Source: Patescibacteria group bacterium (GTDB taxonomy: Bacteria > Patescibacteriota > Minisyncoccia > Phycocordibacterales > UBA1006). From it: a stretch of 24,074 nt of DNA. The notes below the pieces were generated by a model, which saw only the letters and a program-made list of their open reading frames with translations, ran no database searches and was not told where the DNA came from. Numbering within the stretch: the first letter of the stretch is position 1; the number at the start of each line of letters is the position of its first letter. This document shows, one piece after another, positions 13,702-21,562 of this stretch. Both the position numbers and the translations under genes were made by a program. Location: positions 1 to 24,074 of the forward strand of contig JAGQMO010000006.1 of the NCBI GenBank assembly GCA_020428615.1, read 5' to 3'.

Positions 13702-14667
13702 ATGACGAAAAAATCTATTCATCTTAAAATTGTTAATGGTGCATTGATGCATGTGGTCTTACCCGAAGGTAGTAATCTCTATACCGGGAAAGTAAGAACG
13801 GTATACAGTCAAGGCGATCAAGTGATTATGGTGGCGAGTGATCGTTTATCCGCATTTGATCGTGTATTTGCTGAAGGTATACCTTTAAAGGGCGCCATTT
13901 TGAACCTTATGACGTGGCACATTATGCAGGATACTCACAAATGGCTTGGTATTCCCGTCTGGGCAGAATCTTGTCCTGATCCTTATGTGATAGTCGGGAA
14001 AAAATGTACCCCGTTTAAGATTGAAATGATCGTTCGCGGGTATCTTGAGGGAAGCGCGTGGAGAAAATATGAAAAAGGACAGCGTAACTTCTGCGGTAAT
14101 ATATTGCCGGACGGCTTGAAACAGGCTGACAAGTTGCCACATCCGATTATTACTCCAACCACAAAAGCCGATATTGGCGATCACGATGAGGACATTCATC
14201 CAACAGATGCTTTTTCTCAAGGTATTCTAGAACCACATGAGTATGCTCAGTTAGCTCAGTATGCCATTAAATTATTTACCTTTGGAAGCAAACAAGCTGC
14301 CGAGCGCGGATTAATTCTCGTCGATACCAAGTATGAATTTGGTAAAGACAAGGACGGCGTCATTACATTAATTGACGAAGTTCATACTCCAGATTCTTCT
14401 CGCTACTACTATAGAGAAGGGTATGAAGAGAGACAGCGCCAAGGTGTATCCCAACAACAGCTATCAAAAGAATTTGTGCGGGGGTGGTTGCTCCAGCAAA
14501 ATTTCCAAGGGCAAGATGGCATAGAAACTCCAACGTTGTCACAGGATTTAATCCAAGAGGTAACCAATAGGTATGTTGAACTCTATGAGATGTTTATGGG
14601 TAAACCATTTGATGGTGGTTTAGATCCGAAACATCTTACACAAACACTCGAGAATCTTATTTTTTAG
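13702..14667 (+). CDS. purC: SAICAR synthase, long type
   Basis: 321 residues. Joins aspartate to CAIR in de novo purine synthesis. Motifs of the longer, ADE1-like type are clear: GKVRTVY near residue 29, SDRLSAFDRVF (47-57), EMIVRGYLEGSAWRKY (about 108-123), the Asp-rich DTKYEFG near 208-214 and IDEVHTPDSSRY (about 222-233). No other purine gene is in the window, and most CPR genomes lack the pathway, so a lone purC is unexpected. Its terminator lies 23 bases after the stop rather than over it, unlike most native units. Upstream are 87 bases without a clear promoter; the start follows a weak purine stretch (GAAAAG). Function clear, origin open; transfer from a bacterium with the ADE1-like type is an inference. 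Confidence 0.93.
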   Translation: MTKKSIHLKIVNGALMHVVLPEGSNLYTGKVRTVYSQGDQVIMVASDRLSAFDRVFAEGIPLKGAILNLMTWHIMQDTHKWLGIPVWAESCPDPYVIVGKKCTPFKIEMIVRGYLEGSAWRKYEKGQRNFCGNILPDGLKQADKLPHPIITPTTKADIGDHDEDIHPTDAFSQGILEPHEYAQLAQYAIKLFTFGSKQAAERGLILVDTKYEFGKDKDGVITLIDEVHTPDSSRYYYREGYEERQRQGVSQQQLSKEFVRGWLLQQNFQGQDGIETPTLSQDLIQEVTNRYVELYEMFMGKPFDGGLDPKHLTQTLENLIF

Positions 14668-14687
14668 GTTTAAGAGTAATTAAGCAA

Positions 14688-14712
14688 AGCCCGCGTATTT
14701 CTGCGGGTTTTT
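14688..14712 (+). terminator. Terminator after purC
   Basis: CCCGC (14690-14694) pairs with GCGGG (14703-14707) around an 8-base loop, followed by TTTTT. The stem starts 23 bases after the purC stop. Confidence 0.8.
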
Positions 14713-14725
14713 CTTTGTAATAATA

Positions 14726-14755
14726 TTGACATATAGCAATACAAATGATTATATA
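14726..14755 (+). promoter_or_regulatory. Consensus promoter of the 14813 gene
   Basis: TTGACA (14726-14731), 18 bases, TATATA (14750-14755). The start codon is 57 bases further, so this transcript has a real leader, unlike most units here. Confidence 0.6.
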
Positions 14756-14764
14756 CTAATGAAG

Positions 14765-14781
14765 TTATTGAGAGTCAATAA
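14765..14781 (+). repeat. Inverted repeat at the transcription start
   Basis: TTATTGA (14765-14771) and TCAATAA (14775-14781) form a perfect 7-base inverted repeat with a GAG centre, directly where transcription from the preceding promoter should begin. It may be a repressor operator or an mRNA-protecting 5' hairpin. Confidence 0.55.
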
Positions 14782-14812
14782 TATCCAGTAATAATTAAAT
14801 ATATATAACACT

Positions 14813-15268
14813 ATGATACTAGCAGTTTTAAATTTCTGGTCTTTCCTAATCTTTCTTCTTCTATTTGTAATAGGAATAAGATTGTTCACAGGAAAAAAGA
14901 AAAATCCATACTTAAGTTTAATTTATCAAGGTGAGGGTTTTGAAGTGTATGAGATGCACAAAAAAAATGCAGATGCCAAACCCTTGTTTAGCTCATTAAA
15001 TAGAGGTTTGAAAAATATTGCTTTTGGGTCTCAAGAACATATCAAAAAATTTATAAGGGAAAACAAAAAATGGTTACGCAAAGATGGTCATGGAAATTTT
15101 TTCCTGTTCACTGAAATAATAGGTGATGAAGAAAATTTATTCGGCGCCATCGCGATTGGTGATTCTAACCATGATCTTGATGTTGTAGAGACACGCTCTT
15201 TATTGGACGATTACCTCTGGAGTGCTGGTGAGGGAGATCGTTTCGTGGTGTTGGTTGCAATAAACTAG
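14813..15268 (+). CDS. Small membrane protein, unknown
   Basis: 151 residues. One N-terminal TM helix (about 5-25) is followed by a soluble domain of about 125 residues with alternating strands and helices, including aromatic-rich strands (NFFLFTEII, FGAIAIGD) and ending RFVVLVAIN. I do not recognise the family and no catalytic residue set stands out; there are no cysteines. The gene has a consensus sigma-70 promoter, a 50-base leader with a palindrome at its start, and a separate terminator, so it is an independently controlled single gene. It sits with purC between uvrB and uvrA, and these two may be an insertion that split a uvrB-uvrA neighbourhood. The downstream hairpin is 31 bases after the stop. 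Confidence 0.6.
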   Translation: MILAVLNFWSFLIFLLLFVIGIRLFTGKKKNPYLSLIYQGEGFEVYEMHKKNADAKPLFSSLNRGLKNIAFGSQEHIKKFIRENKKWLRKDGHGNFFLFTEIIGDEENLFGAIAIGDSNHDLDVVETRSLLDDYLWSAGEGDRFVVLVAIN

Positions 15269-15298
15269 GATAGCTAGAATTAAATCTTTAAAATACTT

Positions 15299-15325
15299 AA
15301 AACCCTTCTCCCTGAAGGGTTTTTT
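15299..15325 (+). terminator. Terminator after the 14813 gene
   Basis: AACCCTTC (15301-15308) pairs with GAAGGGTT (15314-15321) around TCCCT, and the T-run extends to 15325. Confidence 0.85.
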
Positions 15326-15345
15326 GTTTTCAATATATTTTTCCT

Positions 15346-15360
15346 TGGTATAGTGGGAGG
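15346..15360 (+). promoter_or_regulatory. Extended -10 and GGAGG before uvrA
   Basis: TGGTATAGT (15346-15354) is an extended -10 box. It is followed at once by GGGAGG (15355-15360), 5 bases before the ATG. If transcription starts at the usual distance, the leader would begin within or after the GGAGG, so this may be a Shine-Dalgarno site that is only partly transcribed. Confidence 0.5.
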
Positions 15361-15365
15361 ATACT

Positions 15366-18011
15366 ATGGCCACCAACAAAGAAAACTTACACAACCAGGA
15401 ATGGATTACCGTCAAAGGGGCGCGGACGCACAATTTAAAGGATATTACGCTGCAAATACCTCGAAATAAAATGACCGTTATTACAGGTCTGTCGGGATCG
15501 GGGAAATCATCGCTCGCTTTTGACACGATTTTCGCCGAGGGGCAGCGGAGGTACGTTGAATCCCTCTCGAGCTATGCACGGCAATTTTTGAACCAGATGT
15601 CGAAACCTGATGTTGATGAAATTACTGGCCTCTCGCCGGCAATTTCGATTGATCAAAAAACTCGATCAAATAATCCGCGATCAACCGTGGCAACAATTAC
15701 CGAAGTCTATGATTACTTACGTATCCTTTATGCTCGGGTCGGGCAACCATTTTCACCGATTTCGGGAAAGCGCATTCGCAAGCTCTCGAATCAAGAAATT
15801 CTCGATTTTGTTTTTAAACTCGTTGAACAGAAGAGAGATCCGAAATCAGCAAAGAAAATCATGGGCGTAACCGTTGATGAAATGCAGGTGCATATTCTCT
15901 CTCCAGTGATTCGTGGACGGAAGGGAGAACACTACCAGTTGATGTACGATATGCTCAACAAGGGGTTTGCAAAAGCACGTGTTGACGGGGTTATGAAAGA
16001 TTTGCGCAAGCAAATCAAGCTCACCAAGACCAAGAAACACGATATTGATTTTCTTGTTGATTCTTTTGCGGTACATGAATTTTCAGATAACCCCGAAGAT
16101 GTGCGATTACGACTTGGAGAAGCAATTGAGAAAGCCGTGAACGAATCAGACGGCATGATTCGCATTCTCGTTGAAACCGAAAAAGGAAAAACCGTTGAGG
16201 AAACATTGTTGTCGGCAAAGTTGATTTGTCCCGAAGATGGATACGTATTTCCCGAAATTGAACCGAGATTTTTTTCATTCAATTCACCGTATGGTGCGTG
16301 TCCCAAATGTAATGGACTCGGAACCAAACACATGTTTGGCGAAGAAGTATGTCCCGAGTGCATGGGATCTCGATTGCGACCCGAAGCACTTCAGGTGTTC
16401 ATCGGTAAATATGACAAAGACGGCAATGTGGTGGATAATGAAGAGTACCGCAAGAGCATTGATGACTTTGTCGATATGAAAATCGAAGAAGCGTATTCAT
16501 TCATTGCCGAAATTGATTTGACCGAAAAAGAACAAAAAATCGCGGCGCCACTCCTTCGCGAAATTGAGAGTCGGCTCGAGTTTATGATGTCGGTGGGTCT
16601 CGAGTATCTCACGCTCTCACGGCGAGCCCATACGCTCTCAGGAGGAGAATCTCAGCGCATTCGGTTGTCATCACAATTGGGCTCTCAGCTCGTTGGTGCC
16701 TTGTACGTACTTGATGAACCAACTATTGGTCTCCATGCGCGTGATAACAAGCGTCTCATTCAAACGTTGCGTGAACTCACCGACAAAGGAAATACGATTA
16801 TCATCGTTGAACATGACGAAGAAACCATTCACGCTTCAGATTATCTCATTGAAATTGGTCCGGGTGCAGGAGAGCATGGTGGAGAGGTTGTTGTTGCAGA
16901 TTATTTAGAAAAACTTTTGAAATCTCCGAGTGCCATTAAAAAATCTCTAACGCTCCAGTATTTGACGGGACAAAAAAAGATTGAACTTCCGGCCCGCAGA
17001 CGAACCAAAGACAAGGGTGTTATTGCGCTTGAAGGAATTGTGTATAACAACATACAAAACCTCAATGTTGAGGTTCCTCTCAACAAGTTAACGATGATTA
17101 CAGGTGTATCAGGTTCCGGAAAGTCATCCTTCATGCATGGCGTATTGGCAAAGAATATGGATGCGCGACTCTCACGTAGATACAAATCAAACGAGGTTAT
17201 TCGCGCCCATACCGCGCATGGGTTTGGACAGATTAATCGTGGTATCGTACTTGATCAATCACCGATCGGACGTACTCCTCGTTCAAATCCAGCAACGTAT
17301 ACCGGAGCGTTTGACCATATTCGTGATCTCTTTGCGGAAACCACCGAAGCGCAAATTCGCGGTTGGAAGGCGGGACGATTCTCCTTTAATACGAAAGGAG
17401 GTCGCTGCGAAGCGTGCCAAGGTCGCGGTGTTGTTGCAGTTGAAATGGGATTCTTGCCAACAGTGTATGTTACGTGCGATGTGTGTATGGGTACGCGCTA
17501 TGAAAAAGAAACACTCCAGGTGCATTACAAAGGCAAGAGTATCTACGATGTACTTGAGATGACCATTGAGGTCGCTCAAGAATTCTTTAAAGATATTCCG
17601 GCTATCAATGATCGGTTGTCGACACTCCTTGATACTGGACTTGGATATTTGAGATTGGGTCAACCCGCGAATACGTTGTCAGGAGGTGAGTCACAACGGG
17701 TAAAGATTGCTTCAGAACTATATCGACCCCAACTTGATAAAACATTGTACCTCCTTGATGAACCAACGGTTGGACTTCATTTTGATGATGTACAGAAGCT
17801 CATAGATATCGTGCAAAAATTGGTGAATAAGGGTAATAGTGTTGTGGTGATTGAGCACAATATGGATTTTATAAAAAATGCTGATCACATTATCGATTTT
17901 GGACCAAAATCAGGAGATGAAGGAGGACGCGTTGTTGCAAAAGGAAACCCTGAGGAGGTTGCTGATAATCCAAAATCGGTCACCGGATCATTTCTCAAGA
18001 AACACCTATAA
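15366..18011 (+). CDS. uvrA: Excinuclease ABC subunit A, compact form
   Basis: 881 residues, about 60 shorter than E. coli UvrA (940). UvrA scans DNA for damage and loads UvrB. It has two ABC cassettes: Walker A GLSGSGKSS (41-49) with signature LSGGESQRIRL and Walker B YVLDEPTIGLH, then the second Walker A GVSGSGKSS near 580 with LSGGESQRVKI and YLLDEPTVGLH. The second zinc module (CEAC..CDVC, near 680-706) is intact. In the first module the pattern is Cys288-x2-Asp291 and Cys312-x2-Cys315, so one Cys has become Asp. The segment between that module and CPECMGSRL is shorter than in E. coli by tens of residues. The extended -10 box with GGGAGG fixes the start. No terminator is seen after the stop. 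Confidence 0.96.
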   Translation: MATNKENLHNQEWITVKGARTHNLKDITLQIPRNKMTVITGLSGSGKSSLAFDTIFAEGQRRYVESLSSYARQFLNQMSKPDVDEITGLSPAISIDQKTRSNNPRSTVATITEVYDYLRILYARVGQPFSPISGKRIRKLSNQEILDFVFKLVEQKRDPKSAKKIMGVTVDEMQVHILSPVIRGRKGEHYQLMYDMLNKGFAKARVDGVMKDLRKQIKLTKTKKHDIDFLVDSFAVHEFSDNPEDVRLRLGEAIEKAVNESDGMIRILVETEKGKTVEETLLSAKLICPEDGYVFPEIEPRFFSFNSPYGACPKCNGLGTKHMFGEEVCPECMGSRLRPEALQVFIGKYDKDGNVVDNEEYRKSIDDFVDMKIEEAYSFIAEIDLTEKEQKIAAPLLREIESRLEFMMSVGLEYLTLSRRAHTLSGGESQRIRLSSQLGSQLVGALYVLDEPTIGLHARDNKRLIQTLRELTDKGNTIIIVEHDEETIHASDYLIEIGPGAGEHGGEVVVADYLEKLLKSPSAIKKSLTLQYLTGQKKIELPARRRTKDKGVIALEGIVYNNIQNLNVEVPLNKLTMITGVSGSGKSSFMHGVLAKNMDARLSRRYKSNEVIRAHTAHGFGQINRGIVLDQSPIGRTPRSNPATYTGAFDHIRDLFAETTEAQIRGWKAGRFSFNTKGGRCEACQGRGVVAVEMGFLPTVYVTCDVCMGTRYEKETLQVHYKGKSIYDVLEMTIEVAQEFFKDIPAINDRLSTLLDTGLGYLRLGQPANTLSGGESQRVKIASELYRPQLDKTLYLLDEPTVGLHFDDVQKLIDIVQKLVNKGNSVVVIEHNMDFIKNADHIIDFGPKSGDEGGRVVAKGNPEEVADNPKSVTGSFLKKHL

Positions 18012-18120
18012 AACCGCCCCGATACTTCTCCTAATGATTTAGCACGCGCTTTCATAATAGTCCTGTAAAGGTGTACTACCACACAGTTGCTATATTTTAA
18101 AGTCTATGTTATTGTAACTT

Positions 18121-18149
18121 TTGTATTACACACCGTAAGTGCATACATT
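18121..18149 (+). promoter_or_regulatory. Promoter of the sigma4/HARE-HTH gene
   Basis: TTGTAT (18121-18126), exactly 17 bases, TACATT (18144-18149), then 5 bases to the ATG at 18155. This places the transcription start on or beside the start codon. The rest of the 143-base gap after uvrA shows no gene and no clear terminator. Confidence 0.65.
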
Positions 18150-18154
18150 AATTT

Positions 18155-19261
18155 ATGAAAAAAACACGAAAAATTAAACTTACCTTTAAACCACAACAAT
18201 CTTCAAAGAAGCTCTTGAAGGGTTTGAAGGATCGAGATCGATACGTTCTCGAGAGTCGTTTTGGACTCAATGATATTAAAAAGAAAACGCTTGAATCAAT
18301 TGGTCAGGAATATGACATTACTCGTGAACGCGTACGACAGATTCAAGATGCCGCACTCAAGGCGATTCGAAAGTCAGATAGCTATGATGAAGCGCGCGAA
18401 ATTTTTACTGAGATTGAAGACATTATTGACTCTCTTGGTGGAATTGTTTCAGAAGAAAGTCTTCTTGAGACCATTCATGATGATGAATTGATTCAAAACC
18501 ATATCCACTTCCATCTCGTTGTTGGCGATAATTTTAAAAAATTCAAAGAAGATAAAAAATTCCGCACACGTTGGTCGGTTAATGGTGATTTGGCTGACAA
18601 GGTACATTCAGCACTCGACAAACTTCATAATCACGTTACCGAGGAAGAATTGCTTTCAGAGGAACAAATGATTTTGAAGTTTCTCGACCGACTTGATGGT
18701 GTTGAGGACGGCTATGTCGATACTGATATTGCTCAACAATTCTTAAAGCTCTCTAAACTGGTAAACAAGAATCCACTTGGAGATTGGGGATTGACCTCTT
18801 CACAAAATATTTCGGTGCGTGGTATTCGTGATTACGCGTACTTGATTATGAAGAAAAATGGTTCACCTATGCACTTTCGTGAAGTTGCCGAAGCGATTGC
18901 TGAAACGTTCGGCAAGAAAGCTCATCCGGCAACTACTCATAACGAACTCATCAAAGATGATCGCTTTGTTCTTGTAGGGCGAGGGATGTACGGTTTGAAA
19001 GAATGGGGATATCGATCAGGTGTGGTGAAAGATGTCATCCGCGACCTTATTGAAGAACGTGGTCCATTGACGAAAGACGAAATTATTGAAGCTGTGCTCA
19101 AGGAACGTTACTTGAAAGAAAATACTATTTTAGTGAATCTCTCAAATAAAGATTATTTTGCTCGAGACGGTAAAGGACGTTACGTTCTTGCAGCTGGTGC
19201 AAAGAAGTCTAAAAAAACCAAAACGTCAACGAAAAAAACCACAACATCAAAAAAGAAGTAA
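18155..19261 (+). CDS. Sigma region 4 fused to HARE-HTH domain
   Basis: 368 residues. The N-terminus (about 15-75) is a clear sigma-70 region 4: DRYVLESRFGL, a helix, IGQEYDITRERVRQIQDAAL, which binds the -35 box and the polymerase beta flap. Regions 2 and 3 are absent, so it cannot melt a promoter alone. A helical linker leads to a HARE-HTH domain (about 222-286: RDYAYLIMKKNGSPMHFREV onward to GMYGLKEWGY), related to the delta subunit of Firmicute RNA polymerase. A second winged helix (about 288-348) and a Lys/Thr tail follow. It is probably a transcription factor or polymerase accessory protein that touches core enzyme and promoter DNA, perhaps tuning many genes. It has its own strong leaderless promoter and a terminator 26 bases after the stop. 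Confidence 0.85.
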   Translation: MKKTRKIKLTFKPQQSSKKLLKGLKDRDRYVLESRFGLNDIKKKTLESIGQEYDITRERVRQIQDAALKAIRKSDSYDEAREIFTEIEDIIDSLGGIVSEESLLETIHDDELIQNHIHFHLVVGDNFKKFKEDKKFRTRWSVNGDLADKVHSALDKLHNHVTEEELLSEEQMILKFLDRLDGVEDGYVDTDIAQQFLKLSKLVNKNPLGDWGLTSSQNISVRGIRDYAYLIMKKNGSPMHFREVAEAIAETFGKKAHPATTHNELIKDDRFVLVGRGMYGLKEWGYRSGVVKDVIRDLIEERGPLTKDEIIEAVLKERYLKENTILVNLSNKDYFARDGKGRYVLAAGAKKSKKTKTSTKKTTTSKKK

Positions 19262-19286
19262 GTTATTCGTGTTGTATGTACACAAG

Positions 19287-19306
19287 ACCCTACATGAGGG
19301 TTTTTT
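19287..19306 (+). terminator. Terminator after the sigma4/HARE-HTH gene
   Basis: ACCCT (19287-19291) pairs with AGGGT (19297-19301) around ACATG, followed by TTTTTT. Its T-run overlaps the -35 box of the next gene. Confidence 0.8.
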
Positions 19307-19334
19307 GTATTTTTTAACCAATGAATGATACACT
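19305..19334 (+). promoter_or_regulatory. Promoter of the 19341 gene, leaderless
   Basis: TTGTAT (19305-19310), 18 bases, TACACT (19329-19334), then 6 bases to the ATG at 19341. The in-frame GTG at 19335 lies between box and ATG and is rejected as the start. Confidence 0.6.
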
Positions 19335-19340
19335 GTGGGT

Positions 19341-20567
19341 ATGGCTGTTTTTTCTTGGATTGTTAACCTTATTCTCCAAAGCGCATTTATTTGGATTCCG
19401 ATTCTGTTCGGTATTATTTTCTGGTTCAGCTATCGAGCATACCAACGTGAAAAATTTATCAAAGAAAAACTTGAATTTGCTCTCCTTGAGATTAATATTC
19501 CAAAGGATGTATTTAAATCACCACAAGCCATGGAAATGGCTATTGATGTTTTGTATTACTTGGGCGGTGGTGCAATGACATGGCAAGAACGTTTTTGGTT
19601 CGGTGCTGTTTTGTACCCTTCATCGCTTGAAATTGTATCGATAGAAGGTTCAGTGTATTTTTTTATTCGTACCTCAACTAAACTTGCACCTGCGGTCAAG
19701 AGCGCAATTTATTCCCAATATCCGAATGCGGAGGTAAATGAGGTAGACGACTACACCAAGTACGTTCCCGACTACAATAAGTACCATGCTGATTGGTCTT
19801 TGAACGGGCTCGATTACAAACTTTCAAAGGATGTATTCTTTCCTATTAAAACATATGTTGATTATGGTCTTGATGCTGCTGTTGGAAAATTGGAAGAATA
19901 TGAAAAAATCGATCCACTCTCAACGGTCATTGAGTTTCTTGGTACTATAGGTCCCGGAGAACAAGCATGGATTCAATATGTTATACAACCAGATGCGTGG
20001 TCAACCTGGCGAACCAAAGCAGAGGCATATATTGAAAAACTTATCAGCAGGACACAAGGTGGCAGTGATGATGAAGAGGATAAGAGTTTTGGTCGTCAAC
20101 TAACGAGTGGAGAAAAAGACCAAATCAAAGCAATTGAACGAAGTCTTTCAAAGCATGCATTTGAGTGTGTGATCAGGACGATATATCTTGCTCGGAATGA
20201 GAATATTAATAAGGCAACCAAAGGATACCTCAAGAGCTCTTTGTTCCTTCCGTTCAATTCATTGTACCTCAACAGCATCCGTAAGAATAATGAAACATCC
20301 TATGATTGGGTGTGGGAAGATATTACAGGAATGCGATATCCAATTCTTAAAAAAAGATTTTTTAATGATTATGTTGCCCGTGCAGGTTTTAACGAACCGT
20401 TTTGGAAATATTTCAATTTTATTTGGTATAAACGGCGACCACAAGTTATTTTGACTAGTGAAGAATTAGCAACACTCTTTCATATTCCTGGTCGCGTATC
20501 TGAATCAAGCGCTGTCGAGCGAATTGAAGCGAAAAAATCAGAAGCACCTATTAACCTTCCTGTCTAG
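19341..20567 (+). CDS. Stand-alone VirB4-front-domain membrane protein
   Basis: 408 residues. A TM region (about 5-30) is followed by a large soluble domain: LEIVSIEGSVYFFIRTSTKL leading to a conserved Tyr/Pro/Asp-rich stretch (SQYPNAEVNEVDDYTKYVP), then a helical segment and the ending ELATLFHIPGR with ERIEAKK and a Pro-rich tail. This is the domain that, as I recall, precedes the VirB4/FtsK-like ATPase in CPR type IV secretion-like proteins (I recall the name DUF8128 but could not check). The C-terminus stops just where the ATPase would begin, and no Walker A is present. The partner ATPase may be encoded elsewhere. It is followed after 5 bases by mltG, which fits a membrane-spanning machine needing wall clearance. 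Family fairly likely, function inferred. Confidence 0.7.
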   Translation: MAVFSWIVNLILQSAFIWIPILFGIIFWFSYRAYQREKFIKEKLEFALLEINIPKDVFKSPQAMEMAIDVLYYLGGGAMTWQERFWFGAVLYPSSLEIVSIEGSVYFFIRTSTKLAPAVKSAIYSQYPNAEVNEVDDYTKYVPDYNKYHADWSLNGLDYKLSKDVFFPIKTYVDYGLDAAVGKLEEYEKIDPLSTVIEFLGTIGPGEQAWIQYVIQPDAWSTWRTKAEAYIEKLISRTQGGSDDEEDKSFGRQLTSGEKDQIKAIERSLSKHAFECVIRTIYLARNENINKATKGYLKSSLFLPFNSLYLNSIRKNNETSYDWVWEDITGMRYPILKKRFFNDYVARAGFNEPFWKYFNFIWYKRRPQVILTSEELATLFHIPGRVSESSAVERIEAKKSEAPINLPV

Positions 20568-20572
20568 TACTT

Positions 20573-21559
20573 ATGCATACGTATCTCTCAATGCTTACAC
20601 AGTTTTTGCATACACTAAAAGAAAAAATCAAAAGATATCTCGCAATTGTTTGTATTGGTTGCACTATTATCGTTCTTTGTTTCTTTTCGTATCTCAGTAC
20701 CGTTCCTCGTTTAACGCAAGCGAAGCGGATTACTATTCCAGAAGGAACCTCATTGATCGCAACAGGAACTATTTTGAAACAAGCAGGGTTAATAAGATCT
20801 TCTCTTTTCTTTCGATTGATAGGAGAGGTGCGAAGTGTTTCGGTAAAAGCAGGAACGTATTCATTTGTAGATGAGAGACGTATGAGCGAAATTATTGAAA
20901 GACTCGATACTGCAGATTATGGCGATGTGTATGTGTCTGTGACGTTTCCCGAAGGAATCACTACAGCGGATATGGCTCGTATTCTTGAAGAAAAGGAATT
21001 ACCTAACTTTGATCGCTTTGAATTTGAAACTCTAGTAAAAGAATCTGAAGGATATCTTTTTCCTGATACCTATTTATTGTTGCCGGATGCAAATACACAA
21101 GACATTGTTGCTATGTTGTTAGAAAATTTCCAGAATCGTACTCAGAAAATGCGCACACAGTTATCTGATGATATGTGGAGTGACATTATTATTATGGCTT
21201 CCATTATCGAAAAAGAAACCAGCAATGATCCTGAAGAACAAAAGATTGTTTCTGGAATTTTATGGAAACGAATACATCAAGGAATCCCGCTTCAGGTTGA
21301 TGCACCTTTTGTGTACGCTCTTGGCAAGGGAAGTGCGAATCTCACTACAGGTGATTTGCGAACGGATGGGCCTTACAATACCTATACGAGAACAGGTTTG
21401 CCACCGACACCAATAGGAAATCCAGGATTATCAGCTATTGAGGCGGCTGTGCACCCTATTGATTCTCTTTACTTTTTTTACCTCCATGATACTAATGGAG
21501 TTATCCACTATGGCGTTACGCATGATGACCATGTACGCAACAAACAACGCTATTTGTAA
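20573..21559 (+). CDS. mltG: Endolytic murein transglycosylase MltG
   Basis: 328 residues. Cleaves nascent glycan strands and so sets their length. One TM helix (about 23-43) anchors it, then a LysM-like lobe with IPEGTSLIATGTILKQAGLI, and the catalytic YceG domain with ASIIEKET (Glu213 the catalytic acid) and the substrate motif YNTYTRTGLPPTPIGNPG near 273-290. Length is normal. The ATG at 20573 is 5 bases after the preceding stop; a second ATG at 20591 would also give a good membrane start. It is in a likely operon with the VirB4-front-domain gene before and the exonuclease after (3-base gap). Together with mreBC it shows that this organism makes a peptidoglycan wall. Confidence 0.95.
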   Translation: MHTYLSMLTQFLHTLKEKIKRYLAIVCIGCTIIVLCFFSYLSTVPRLTQAKRITIPEGTSLIATGTILKQAGLIRSSLFFRLIGEVRSVSVKAGTYSFVDERRMSEIIERLDTADYGDVYVSVTFPEGITTADMARILEEKELPNFDRFEFETLVKESEGYLFPDTYLLLPDANTQDIVAMLLENFQNRTQKMRTQLSDDMWSDIIIMASIIEKETSNDPEEQKIVSGILWKRIHQGIPLQVDAPFVYALGKGSANLTTGDLRTDGPYNTYTRTGLPPTPIGNPGLSAIEAAVHPIDSLYFFYLHDTNGVIHYGVTHDDHVRNKQRYL

Positions 21560-21562
21560 ATT

